Source: Flavobacterium endophyticum (GTDB taxonomy: Bacteria; Bacteroidota; Bacteroidia; Flavobacteriales; Flavobacteriaceae). From it: a stretch of 64,000 nt of DNA. This document shows, piece after piece, positions 32,677-40,473 of this stretch; positions within the stretch are counted from its first letter, which is position 1, and every line of letters begins with the position of its first letter. Position numbers and translations under genes: made by a program. The stretch lies in contig NZ_RBLC01000001.1 of the NCBI RefSeq assembly GCF_003634455.1, positions 1,878,417-1,942,416 on the forward strand, read 5' to 3'. The notes under the pieces are model-generated. The model was given only the letters and a program-made list of their open reading frames with translations, had not been told where the DNA came from and did not search any database.

Positions 32677-33999
32677 TTATAATAAACAGATAGTGAAACT
32701 AGTTTTGCCGTTTTCGGAGCTAAAACTCAAATAACCGCCATGAGCCTCAATAATATTTTTTGACAGCGTGAGCCCGATTCCAGCGCCTTCTTTTCGAGTG
32801 GTAAAAAAAGGAAGAAAGATTTTTTCTTCAATGGCAGGATCAATGCCGCTCCCAGAATCGGATATGGTGATGAAGATTCGATTGTTTCGTTCCTCAGAAG
32901 CAATCTCGATATTTTTTTCTGTTCTTTCTTCAAGAGCATAGAGGCTATTTGTAAGCAGGTTGATCAGAACCTGTTCCATCTGAAACTTATCTGCAGTGAT
33001 ACGTCTGTTTGATTCGATTATATTTTTTACGGTAATTTTCTCTTTTTTGAAAAGAGGTTCCATCACCTGCAATGTACTTTCAACTAACAAATTGAGTTCA
33101 ATGTATTCTTTATTTGGAGTCGGGAGCATGGCCAGCTTGCGGTAGCTTTCCACAAAATTTTGAAGGTGATCGCTTCTGTGAAGTATGGTGGTGACGCTCT
33201 GCCTAATATCTTCCAAATCTTCTTTTGATAATGTTTCTTGGCGCATCACTTCATTGAGGTTTTGCGTCAGCGAGCGGATTGGCGTGATGGAATTCATCAG
33301 TTCATGCGAGATGACTTTCATCAGGTTGATCCAGGCTTCTTTTTCTTTTTTCTCGATTACTTTTTGGATCGAGTCAAGCAGGATGATATAATATTCCGTA
33401 TCGTAAGTTTTTGTTTTGGAAGCTTGCAGTATAAAGGTCTGAGCAGCCTGTTTGTCTACGCTAATCTGCAAGGAAGTCTTGATTTCCTCGAAATTACGTT
33501 CTTCAATAATCGTGCACAGCGAAGGCAATTGGTTTTTTAGGTAATGCCATTTTGAAACTTTCGGAACCTGAAAATGTTTTGAGAAATAGTCATTCATTAG
33601 AAAAATGTTCCAAGTATTTTCTTCTTTCTGCAGAATCAGGACGCCAGTTTCGATGTTGTTGAGAATAGAACGATACACCAAATCTTTTGAAACCTGCTCG
33701 TTCTGTTTTGCTTTCAGATTGTCGTACAGCCTGAAAAGCACCTTGTAATTGTCATACGAAGCATATTTTGAAAAGTCGGCAGCGAAGTCGTTATTGAGTA
33801 TAGCATGAATTGTCTTGTCATAAAACAAAAACATGCTTCGTATGGCTGAAAATAATTCCAGTATTAAAAGAAACATGATGAAAAACAGAAAAAAGGAAGT
33901 ATAAATCAAGCCTTTTTGAAGCAAGAAAAATCCAAAGGCGGTTCCTGCCAAGATAAGGCAGAATCGCAATAGCAATGCCGTATTTCTATTTGAGATCAT
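32677..33999 (-). CDS. NtrY-like sensor histidine kinase
   Basis: A 440-residue membrane kinase. Two close transmembrane helices (about 8-25 and 28-50) precede a PAS-like region (SILNNIETGVLILQKEENTWNIFLMNDYFSKHF), then HisKA with VISHELMNSITPIRSL and HATPase_c with NLLTNSLYAL, SDSGSGIDP, FLPFFTTRKEGAGIGLTLSKNI. The start was moved from TTG 34011 to ATG 33999, leaving a one-base gap to the stop of the NtrC-like regulator. Together they make a two-component system that probably controls the divergent efflux operon. Confidence 0.9.
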   Translation of the reverse strand: MISNRNTALLLRFCLILAGTAFGFFLLQKGLIYTSFFLFFIMFLLILELFSAIRSMFLFYDKTIHAILNNDFAADFSKYASYDNYKVLFRLYDNLKAKQNEQVSKDLVYRSILNNIETGVLILQKEENTWNIFLMNDYFSKHFQVPKVSKWHYLKNQLPSLCTIIEERNFEEIKTSLQISVDKQAAQTFILQASKTKTYDTEYYIILLDSIQKVIEKKEKEAWINLMKVISHELMNSITPIRSLTQNLNEVMRQETLSKEDLEDIRQSVTTILHRSDHLQNFVESYRKLAMLPTPNKEYIELNLLVESTLQVMEPLFKKEKITVKNIIESNRRITADKFQMEQVLINLLTNSLYALEERTEKNIEIASEERNNRIFITISDSGSGIDPAIEEKIFLPFFTTRKEGAGIGLTLSKNIIEAHGGYLSFSSENGKTSFTICLL

Positions 34000-34000
34000 C

Positions 34001-35344
34001 TTAATTGTCAATTTTATATTTCTCCATCCTTCGGTATAAAGAAGCTCTTGAAAGTCCTAATTCTTCAGCAGATTTGCTGATGTTGAAATTGTTTTTCTGC
34101 AATACTTTTTCAATGGTAGATTTTTCAATATCCGAAAGGTGCAGGTCATCATTATTTTCTGCTTTTGAGATTGTGTCCAAGTCAAGGTCAGAAACTGTAA
34201 TGGTATTGTTTTCACATAGAATCACTGCACGCTCAATCCTGTTTTCCATCTCGCGTATGTTTCCGTTCCAAGAATGTTTTTCCATCTGCGACAGAGCATT
34301 ATTATCAAAGACGATTTCTTCACGATCGTATTTTTCGATGATCCGATCCAATAAAAACTCGGCCATCGGTATAATATCTTGTCGTTGTTCTCGTAAAGGC
34401 GGCAGTAGGATTTCCATAGTGTTGATCCTGTAATACAAATCTTCCCTGAAATTCTTGTGATTGACTTCTTGTTTTAGGTCGATGTTGGTTGCCGTAATGA
34501 TCCGGACATCTAATTGCCTTGGCTTTGCTTCTCCTAATCTTGTTACTGATTTGTTTTGTATGACCTGCAATAATTTTGCCTGCAGGTGCAAAGGAACATT
34601 TCCAATCTCATCCAAAAAAATGGTTCCGTTTTGCGCTAACTCGAACCTTCCAGGCGTATCGTTTTTGGCATCCGTAAAAGCACCTTTGGCATAGCCAAAA
34701 AGCTCGCTTTCAAAAATATTGTCGTTGAGCGAACCCAAATCGACATGAACAAAAGGCTGGGCATTTCGGTTAGAATTTTGGTGGATGTAATTTGCGAGTA
34801 CATATTTTCCAGTCCCGTTTTCACCTAAGATCAATACGTTCGCGTCGGTTTTGGCTACTTTTTCTGCTAAGGAATAGGCCTTCTGTATGCTGGAAGAATT
34901 CCCGATAAAAAAAGATTCTTTTTTTGGCGCTTTCGAGGCTTTCTTCTTTTCCTTCCTGCTTTCTTCTACAGCTGTTTTTACGATGGACAGCAGCTTTTCA
35001 TTGTCCCAAGGTTTTAAGATATAATCGAGTGCGCCGGCTTTTAGCCCTTCAACGGCGGTTTCTACTTTTCCGAAAGCTGTCATCAAGATTACAGAAGTTT
35101 GGGGCGAAAATGTTTTTATTTCTTTCAGAAGATAAATTCCTTCGCGTCCGTCTTCAAATCCAATTCTGTAATTCATGTCCAAAAGAACTACATCAATCTG
35201 GTTTCCTGACAACGTATCGAGTATGTTTTTTGGATTGTTTAAGGTATGAATCGTCTCAAAATGTTTCTTCAAGACCATTTTAGAAGCAAATAAAATGTCT
35301 TCCTGGTCATCAATCACTAAAATAGTAGCTTGCGTTTTTTTCAT
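34001..35344 (-). CDS. NtrC-family sigma-54-dependent response regulator
   Basis: A 447-residue activator. The receiver domain (ILVIDDQEDILFASKMVLK, phospho-Asp in VVLLDMNYRIG, FGKVETAVEGLKAGALDYILKPWD) is followed by an AAA+ domain with Walker A GENGTGK, the sigma-54 contact loop GAFTDA (GAFTGA is the usual form), Walker B GTIFLDEIGN, and arginine fingers FREDLYYRIN, then a Fis-type HTH (NISKSAEELGLSRASLYRRMEKYKI). The ATG at 35344 is used; a GTG at 35386 would translate through the upstream operator repeats. Confidence 0.92.
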   Translation of the reverse strand: MKKTQATILVIDDQEDILFASKMVLKKHFETIHTLNNPKNILDTLSGNQIDVVLLDMNYRIGFEDGREGIYLLKEIKTFSPQTSVILMTAFGKVETAVEGLKAGALDYILKPWDNEKLLSIVKTAVEESRKEKKKASKAPKKESFFIGNSSSIQKAYSLAEKVAKTDANVLILGENGTGKYVLANYIHQNSNRNAQPFVHVDLGSLNDNIFESELFGYAKGAFTDAKNDTPGRFELAQNGTIFLDEIGNVPLHLQAKLLQVIQNKSVTRLGEAKPRQLDVRIITATNIDLKQEVNHKNFREDLYYRINTMEILLPPLREQRQDIIPMAEFLLDRIIEKYDREEIVFDNNALSQMEKHSWNGNIREMENRIERAVILCENNTITVSDLDLDTISKAENNDDLHLSDIEKSTIEKVLQKNNFNISKSAEELGLSRASLYRRMEKYKIDN

Positions 35345-35346
35345 AG

Positions 35347-35385
35347 ACTGTTCGCTTTTGGACAAATACTGTTCATTTTCGGACA
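35347..35385. promoter_or_regulatory. Two tandem activator-like sites (18-bp, 21-bp period)
   Basis: ACTGTTCGCTTTTGGACA (35347-35364) and ACTGTTCATTTTCGGACA (35368-35385) are 15 of 18 identical, and each contains an imperfect dyad TGTTC-N6-GGACA. They lie between the sigma-54 regulator gene and the efflux operon, two helical turns apart, as expected for an NtrC-type upstream activating sequence. Confidence 0.7.
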
Positions 35386-35447
35386 CTTATGGTTTTATCT
35401 AAAAATAAAAAGTGCTGAAATATAGGGTCTTGTAGTTTTTAAAATCG

Positions 35448-35461
35448 TGGCACAAAATTGC
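35448..35461 (+). promoter_or_regulatory. Candidate -24/-12 (sigma-54) promoter of the efflux operon
   Basis: TGGCAC (35448-35453) and TTGC (35458-35461) resemble the -24/-12 elements, but the GG-to-GC spacing is 9 rather than the standard 10. It is 26 bases upstream of the adaptor ATG and about 63 bases downstream of the paired activator-like sites. Confidence 0.45.
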
Positions 35462-35486
35462 TATATAGTATCACAAATAATTTAAT

Positions 35487-36725
35487 ATGGACACTATCGT
35501 TCCTCGTAAAAATAGAAAAAATAAATACCTGTTAATTGGTTTGCCTCTTTTTTTATTGGCGGCTTATGTTGTATTTTCATCAGTCACTAAAAAAAGAGGA
35601 TTGGATGTAAAAAAGGCAGAAGTTACAATCAAAACTGTGGAAAATGATTATTTTGAAGATTTCATTGTTTTCCAAGCGAAAGTGGAACCTTTAAATTCGA
35701 TGCTCTTGAATGTTATTGAAGGCGGATCAATCCAAGAAATTTTTGTCGGCAATGGAGATTTCGTCGAAAAAGGACAGCCGCTAGCAAGATTGTATAATCC
35801 GAACACAGAACTAGGTTATATGACTCAGGAAACATCGATGATCGAACAAATCAACAATCTTAATAAAGTAAAGCTGGATTTAAGAAATCAGGAACTGAAT
35901 CTAGCAAAAGACTTAGTTGCTATTGAGCATGATTATCTAGACGCTAAGAGCCTGTATGAACTAAACGAGAAGTTATTCAAGGAACAGATCCTTTCAAAAA
36001 ACGAATGGGAGAAGACGCAGGAAAATTTCAGATTCCAAAAAGAACGAAAAAACATAATCCAGCAAAGCATACAAAAAGAAAAGCAGGCCAATAAAATACA
36101 GATTTCTCAAATCAACCAATCGCAGGCAATCATGCAGAAAAGCTTGGAGATTTTAAGAACTAACAAGAAGAATTTTTTGGTTACGGCACCACTGTCGGGA
36201 AGGCTTTCCTCTTTTGAGCCTGTCTTAGGTAAAAATTATCAGGCTGGAGAAAGTATCGGAAAAATTGACGTCATGAAAGGCTATAAATTACTAGCAGATG
36301 TCGATGAATTCTATCTTGAAAAGGTTTCAGTAGGCCAAAAAGCAGAGATTGAATACAAGGGAGAAACTATTCAAGTGGTTGTTTCGAAAGTGATTCCAGA
36401 AGTAAAAAGCGGAAGATTTCAAGTGGAGCTTAATTTCTTGAGCACAGAAAAACTAGATTTAAGGCAAGGCTTGAGCTTTGGAGTACGATTGATGCTTTCT
36501 GAAAAGTCAAAAAGCATGGTACTGTCAAAAGGAAGTTTTTATGAAGACACATCAGGAAAATGGATTTTTGTAGTAGACGGCGACAAGGCTGTGCGAAAAG
36601 AAATCAAATTAGGAAGAGAAAACCCTTTGTATTATGAAGTTTTGGGTGGCCTGAAACAAGGCGACAAAGTAGTGACGTCTACTTATAAAGATTATAAAGA
36701 CATAGAAATTTTAAATTTTAAATAA
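35487..36725 (+). CDS. HlyD/MacA-type periplasmic efflux adaptor
   Basis: A 412-residue membrane-fusion protein. One N-terminal transmembrane helix (about residues 12-30) is followed by a lipoyl-type half (GSIQEIFVGNGDFVEKGQPLARLYNP), a long coiled coil (about 110-225, rich in Glu, Lys, Gln), a second lipoyl half (NFLVTAPLSGRLSSFEPVLGKNYQAGESIG) and beta-barrel domains. It links the inner-membrane permeases encoded downstream to the TolC-type channel. First gene of the efflux operon. Confidence 0.9.
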   Translation: MDTIVPRKNRKNKYLLIGLPLFLLAAYVVFSSVTKKRGLDVKKAEVTIKTVENDYFEDFIVFQAKVEPLNSMLLNVIEGGSIQEIFVGNGDFVEKGQPLARLYNPNTELGYMTQETSMIEQINNLNKVKLDLRNQELNLAKDLVAIEHDYLDAKSLYELNEKLFKEQILSKNEWEKTQENFRFQKERKNIIQQSIQKEKQANKIQISQINQSQAIMQKSLEILRTNKKNFLVTAPLSGRLSSFEPVLGKNYQAGESIGKIDVMKGYKLLADVDEFYLEKVSVGQKAEIEYKGETIQVVVSKVIPEVKSGRFQVELNFLSTEKLDLRQGLSFGVRLMLSEKSKSMVLSKGSFYEDTSGKWIFVVDGDKAVRKEIKLGRENPLYYEVLGGLKQGDKVVTSTYKDYKDIEILNFK

Positions 36726-36727
36726 TC

Positions 36728-37165
36728 ATGCAAAAATTTTTATTACTAATAGCATTCCTGATATTGAGTTCATTTAGTCTTTTTGCCCAATCGGACGTTA
36801 AGAATGTACACATTGAAGCTCACGGAACACATTTCACACAGCCTGTCAAGGACAAAAAGTGGAGAAACGAAAACGGGAGGTCTTTTACAAAAGCAAAATA
36901 TACCGAATACGACGGAGAGACCTATGTCAAGATCAATACTTCTAAAGATGTTATTGTTGTATTGAAATACGAAATCAAAGTAGGCAAAGGCGAGTTAGAA
37001 ATGGTTGTTGCCGACAGTCAAGACAAAGTACTTTTTCAAAAGACATTTTCAGAAGACGTCAAAAACGAGACAGAAGTTTCGTTTCAAAAGGACCAAGAAT
37101 ACAGAATCAAATTTATAGGAAAACAGACCGGCGGCTCTTATTTCTGCCAATGGATCGAAAAATAA
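36728..37165 (+). CDS. Small exported protein of the efflux operon
   Basis: A 145-residue protein I do not recognise. Residues 1-20 are a signal peptide (MQKFLLLIAFLILSSFSLFA), and the mature part looks like a single beta-sandwich of about 120 residues (DVKNVHIEAHGTHFTQPV, YVKINTSKDVIVVLKYEIKVGKGELEMVV, YRIKFIGKQTGGSYFCQWIEK), with one cysteine near the end. It starts 2 bases after the adaptor stop, so it belongs to the operon. A periplasmic accessory or sensor of the pump is possible. Confidence 0.7.
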   Translation: MQKFLLLIAFLILSSFSLFAQSDVKNVHIEAHGTHFTQPVKDKKWRNENGRSFTKAKYTEYDGETYVKINTSKDVIVVLKYEIKVGKGELEMVVADSQDKVLFQKTFSEDVKNETEVSFQKDQEYRIKFIGKQTGGSYFCQWIEK

Positions 37166-37216
37166 TCATCGTCAATCATCAATCAAAAAACGAATAATCA
37201 TTAAAAAAATCAAATC

Positions 37217-37915
37217 ATGATCAAAATTCAAAATCTTTCAAAAGTTTTCAGAACAGAAGAAGTAGAAACTAAAGCGCTGAACGAAATTTCACTAGAAGTA
37301 AAACAAGGCGAGTTTGTAACCATTATGGGAGCATCCGGCTGCGGGAAATCAACCTTGTTGAATATCGTCGGACTTTTAGATGATGTTTCTTCAGGAAGCT
37401 ATAAGTTGCTGGGGCAAGAAATCAAAGGCCTAAAAGAAAGCGAAAAATCAAAAATAAGGAAACAGAACATCGGTTTTGTTTTTCAAAACTTTAATCTAAT
37501 CGATGAGCTTTCGGTCTATGACAATATCGAATTGCCTCTGATTTATAACAATGTAGGTGCTTCCGAAAGAAAGAAAAAAGTTGAGGCTATGGCAGAACGA
37601 TTGGCGATTTCTCACCGATTGAGGCATTTTCCGCAACAGCTTTCAGGCGGACAACAGCAAAGGGTTGCGGTCGCAAGAGCTTTGATCAACGATCCAAAAA
37701 TTATTCTTGCCGATGAGCCTACAGGGAACTTGGACAGTAAAAACGGAAATGAAGTAATGGAACTTTTAACCGACCTTCATGCCAACGGTGCCACTATTTT
37801 AATGGTGACCCACTCCGATTATGATGCTTCCTTTTCTCAAAAGACCATCTTTATGAAAGACGGAATCATACTTTCGGAGAAATTGAACAGCAGAAACGTG
37901 AATGTTTTAGCATAG
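37217..37915 (+). CDS. ABC transporter ATP-binding protein (MacB/LolD type)
   Basis: A 232-residue cytoplasmic ATPase that powers the permeases encoded downstream. Visible are Walker A GASGCGKST, the Q loop FVFQNFNLIDELSVYDNIELPL, the signature LSGGQQQR, Walker B IILADEPTGNLDS and the H-loop MVTHSD. The sequence is of the MacB/LolD class that pairs with FtsX-domain permeases. It is 51 bases downstream of the small exported protein. Confidence 0.95.
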   Translation: MIKIQNLSKVFRTEEVETKALNEISLEVKQGEFVTIMGASGCGKSTLLNIVGLLDDVSSGSYKLLGQEIKGLKESEKSKIRKQNIGFVFQNFNLIDELSVYDNIELPLIYNNVGASERKKKVEAMAERLAISHRLRHFPQQLSGGQQQRVAVARALINDPKIILADEPTGNLDSKNGNEVMELLTDLHANGATILMVTHSDYDASFSQKTIFMKDGIILSEKLNSRNVNVLA

Positions 37916-37939
37916 TTTGTCAATAAGAATTGAAAGCAG

Positions 37940-37965
37940 AGGTATCAAGAACCATCTTGATACCT
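37940..37965 (+). other. Hairpin between the ATPase and first permease genes
   Basis: AGGTATCAAG pairs perfectly with CTTGATACCT around a 6-base loop. No T run follows, so it is not a normal terminator. It could stabilise mRNA or set relative expression inside the operon. Confidence 0.55.
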
Positions 37966-38004
37966 AATGCTGGATTTAATCTATGAATCTCAAATAACAA
38001 TCTT

Positions 38005-40428
38005 ATGCTGACAAACTGGCTAAAAATATTTTTGTACCAAATCAAGAAGAATAAATTCTTCACGATCCTGAACATTTTGGGATTGAGCATAGCCATTGCT
38101 GGTTTGATATTCTCCATTCTGTATTGGAATGATGAACAGTCTTATAATAGCTGGAATCCTGAAAAAGAAAATGTCTTTCAAGTGGTAAATAATCAGCCAC
38201 GATCAGGATTTTTAGCGTACAATGTGATGCCTCTAGGTGCACGTTTGAAACAGATTTCGCCTGAAGTAGAAGAATACTGCCATTTTAATCCAGGTTATAA
38301 TGGAGCGCTTATCGAATACAAAGGCAAGACGGAATTAGTAAAGAAAATCTTAAGATCAGAAGGCAATTTTTTCTCTTTTTTTCCTTTCCAATTTGTAAAA
38401 GGAAACATAAAAACAGCCCTGAAAGAAAAAAACAATGTTGCGATTTCTGAAGAAACGGCCCAACGAATATTCGGCAATGAAGACCCGATGGGCGAACTGA
38501 TAAAAGTAGGCGAAAAAAATTGCGTTGTCGGAGGCGTGTATCGAATTACAGGGAAATCCTCAGTAGAACCGACAGCTGTCTTACGAGAAGAATACGAAGA
38601 AGAAATTAAAAGGAATGCCGACAATTGGGGAAGCCATACGAGTTTTTTAGTCGTAAAATTAAAAGACCCATCGGCCAAAGAAGCAGTCGAAAAACAGATT
38701 TATCAAATTTATATTGACAAGCAGGCCAAGGGCAACGCTAAAGCAAAAGGGATTTCGGTAGAGGCTTTCCTTAAAAATTATGGAGTGGATATTCCGTATC
38801 TAGAGCAGCTAAAAACGGCTCGACTGCATTCCAAAGTCAGCAATGGTTATCCAGAAGGAAACGGCAATTATCAATTTCTGCTGATTATGCTAGGATTATC
38901 AATCTTGATCTTGGTGCTTTCCATCGTAAATTATGTGAATCTGGCGACCGCAAATGCAATCAGACGTGCAAAAGAAGTCGGTGTTCGCAAGATTATTGGC
39001 GCAACAAAAGCACAAATCGTGAGGCAGTTTTTATTTGAAACTGTAATTATCACAGTATTCTCAATACTTTTTGCCTTGGTGATTGTAGAACTTTTATTGC
39101 CGTATTACAACGAATTTTTGTCAAAAAACATGGCGATGCACAGCGGCCAGTTTTACCTTCAGTTGTTTTTGGTTTTTGTAATTACGGTTGTTTTTGCAGG
39201 CATTTTTCCAGCGCTCTATATCGCCAATTTTGATGTGCTGAAAGTGCTGAAAGGAAATTTTAGTCGAAGCAAAAAAGGAACCTGGCTCAGGAATGGCATG
39301 CTGATTTTCCAATTTGCGATTGCCTCTTTTTTTATCGTTGGTTCCTATATCGTCCATCAGCAGGTAAATTTCATGATGGATAAGGATTTAGGTTTTAATG
39401 GCAGTCAAGTTTTGGATATCAATCTCAATGAAATAAGAAAGGAAGATACTTACGAAATGATTCATAACGAATTATTGAAAATAAAAGGAGTAAAAGAGGT
39501 CTCATCTGGTAATTTTTCTTTTGGAAGTGGAGGCTATTTTACGACTGTTTTTGATTACAAAGGCAAAGATGTCGAAATAGAAAACATGTCGATGCAATTT
39601 GGAATGCTGGATATGATGCAAATCAAAATAGCAGAAGGGAGAAATCTTTCACCTGCCTATGCTTCAGACACGATCAGTTCAGTGCTTATCAATAGGGCTA
39701 CTGCCGAAATGATGGGCGAAAAAGACCCTATCGGAAAAGAATTTCGTTTTGAAGATGAAGGCGATAATCCAGGTATACGAATCCTGAAGATTGTCGGTAT
39801 TGTCGAAGATTTCAATACTTATGGACCGCAGCGAAAGATTCCTCCGATACTGATCTATCACATGAAAACCATTTCGGAAAGTAATTTTTTAAGCAGGATG
39901 TATATAAAGATTGCCCCAGAAAATATGGAAGAAACCATAGCAGCAATAGAACGATTTTGGACGGCAAAAGTGGATACCAAATACCCGTTCTCTTATGATT
40001 TTGTAGATAAAAATTTTGCACGCACTTATGAAGGCTATATCAGCCAGCGAAATTTGTTTTCGCTATTAAATCTGGTAGTTATCCTGATTGCTCTTTTCGG
40101 ATTGTTTGCACTGGCTTCGTATTCGATTCAAAGCCGGATGAAAGAAATTGCCATCAGAAAAACATTAGGAGCTGATACAAAAACATTATTGTCCACGCTA
40201 TCTAGGCAATATGTAGTTTTCTGCATCATTGGCTTTTTGATTGCGCTTTTTCCAGTCTATTATTTGTTAAACGGCTGGCTGGAGAATTTTGCCTACAGGA
40301 TTGATATTTCATTACTCCCTTTTGTAATAGGCTTCTTTTTGTTGATGCTGCTTACGCTGACAGTGGTGATTTCAAGGGCCTATCAGGCAACACGAATCCA
40401 TGTCTTGAAATATTTGAAATACGAATAA
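38005..40428 (+). CDS. FtsX-domain ABC permease, first paralogue
   Basis: An 807-residue permease with a duplicated layout: N-terminal helix (about 12-35), a MacB-type periplasmic domain, a three-helix FtsX core (about 290-425 with NLATANAIRRAKEVGVRKIIGATKAQIVRQF), a central fourth helix (MLIFQFAIASFFIVGSYIV), a second periplasmic domain and a second FtsX core (ASYSIQSRMKEIAIRKTLGADTKTLLS). It ends RIHVLKYLKYE. It probably drives mechanotransmission-type export like MacB. The next gene is its close paralogue. Confidence 0.92.
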   Translation: MLTNWLKIFLYQIKKNKFFTILNILGLSIAIAGLIFSILYWNDEQSYNSWNPEKENVFQVVNNQPRSGFLAYNVMPLGARLKQISPEVEEYCHFNPGYNGALIEYKGKTELVKKILRSEGNFFSFFPFQFVKGNIKTALKEKNNVAISEETAQRIFGNEDPMGELIKVGEKNCVVGGVYRITGKSSVEPTAVLREEYEEEIKRNADNWGSHTSFLVVKLKDPSAKEAVEKQIYQIYIDKQAKGNAKAKGISVEAFLKNYGVDIPYLEQLKTARLHSKVSNGYPEGNGNYQFLLIMLGLSILILVLSIVNYVNLATANAIRRAKEVGVRKIIGATKAQIVRQFLFETVIITVFSILFALVIVELLLPYYNEFLSKNMAMHSGQFYLQLFLVFVITVVFAGIFPALYIANFDVLKVLKGNFSRSKKGTWLRNGMLIFQFAIASFFIVGSYIVHQQVNFMMDKDLGFNGSQVLDINLNEIRKEDTYEMIHNELLKIKGVKEVSSGNFSFGSGGYFTTVFDYKGKDVEIENMSMQFGMLDMMQIKIAEGRNLSPAYASDTISSVLINRATAEMMGEKDPIGKEFRFEDEGDNPGIRILKIVGIVEDFNTYGPQRKIPPILIYHMKTISESNFLSRMYIKIAPENMEETIAAIERFWTAKVDTKYPFSYDFVDKNFARTYEGYISQRNLFSLLNLVVILIALFGLFALASYSIQSRMKEIAIRKTLGADTKTLLSTLSRQYVVFCIIGFLIALFPVYYLLNGWLENFAYRIDISLLPFVIGFFLLMLLTLTVVISRAYQATRIHVLKYLKYE

Positions 40429-40473
40429 TCTCAAGACCCAATAATAGAGTTAACTAATTTAAAAAAGTATAAA

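Noticed and set aside
34011..35386. Longer N-termini for the NtrC- and NtrY-like proteins
   Set aside because: They start at GTG 35386 and TTG 34011. The first runs through the operator-like repeats, the second overlaps the upstream gene, and ATG codons fit the family N-termini.
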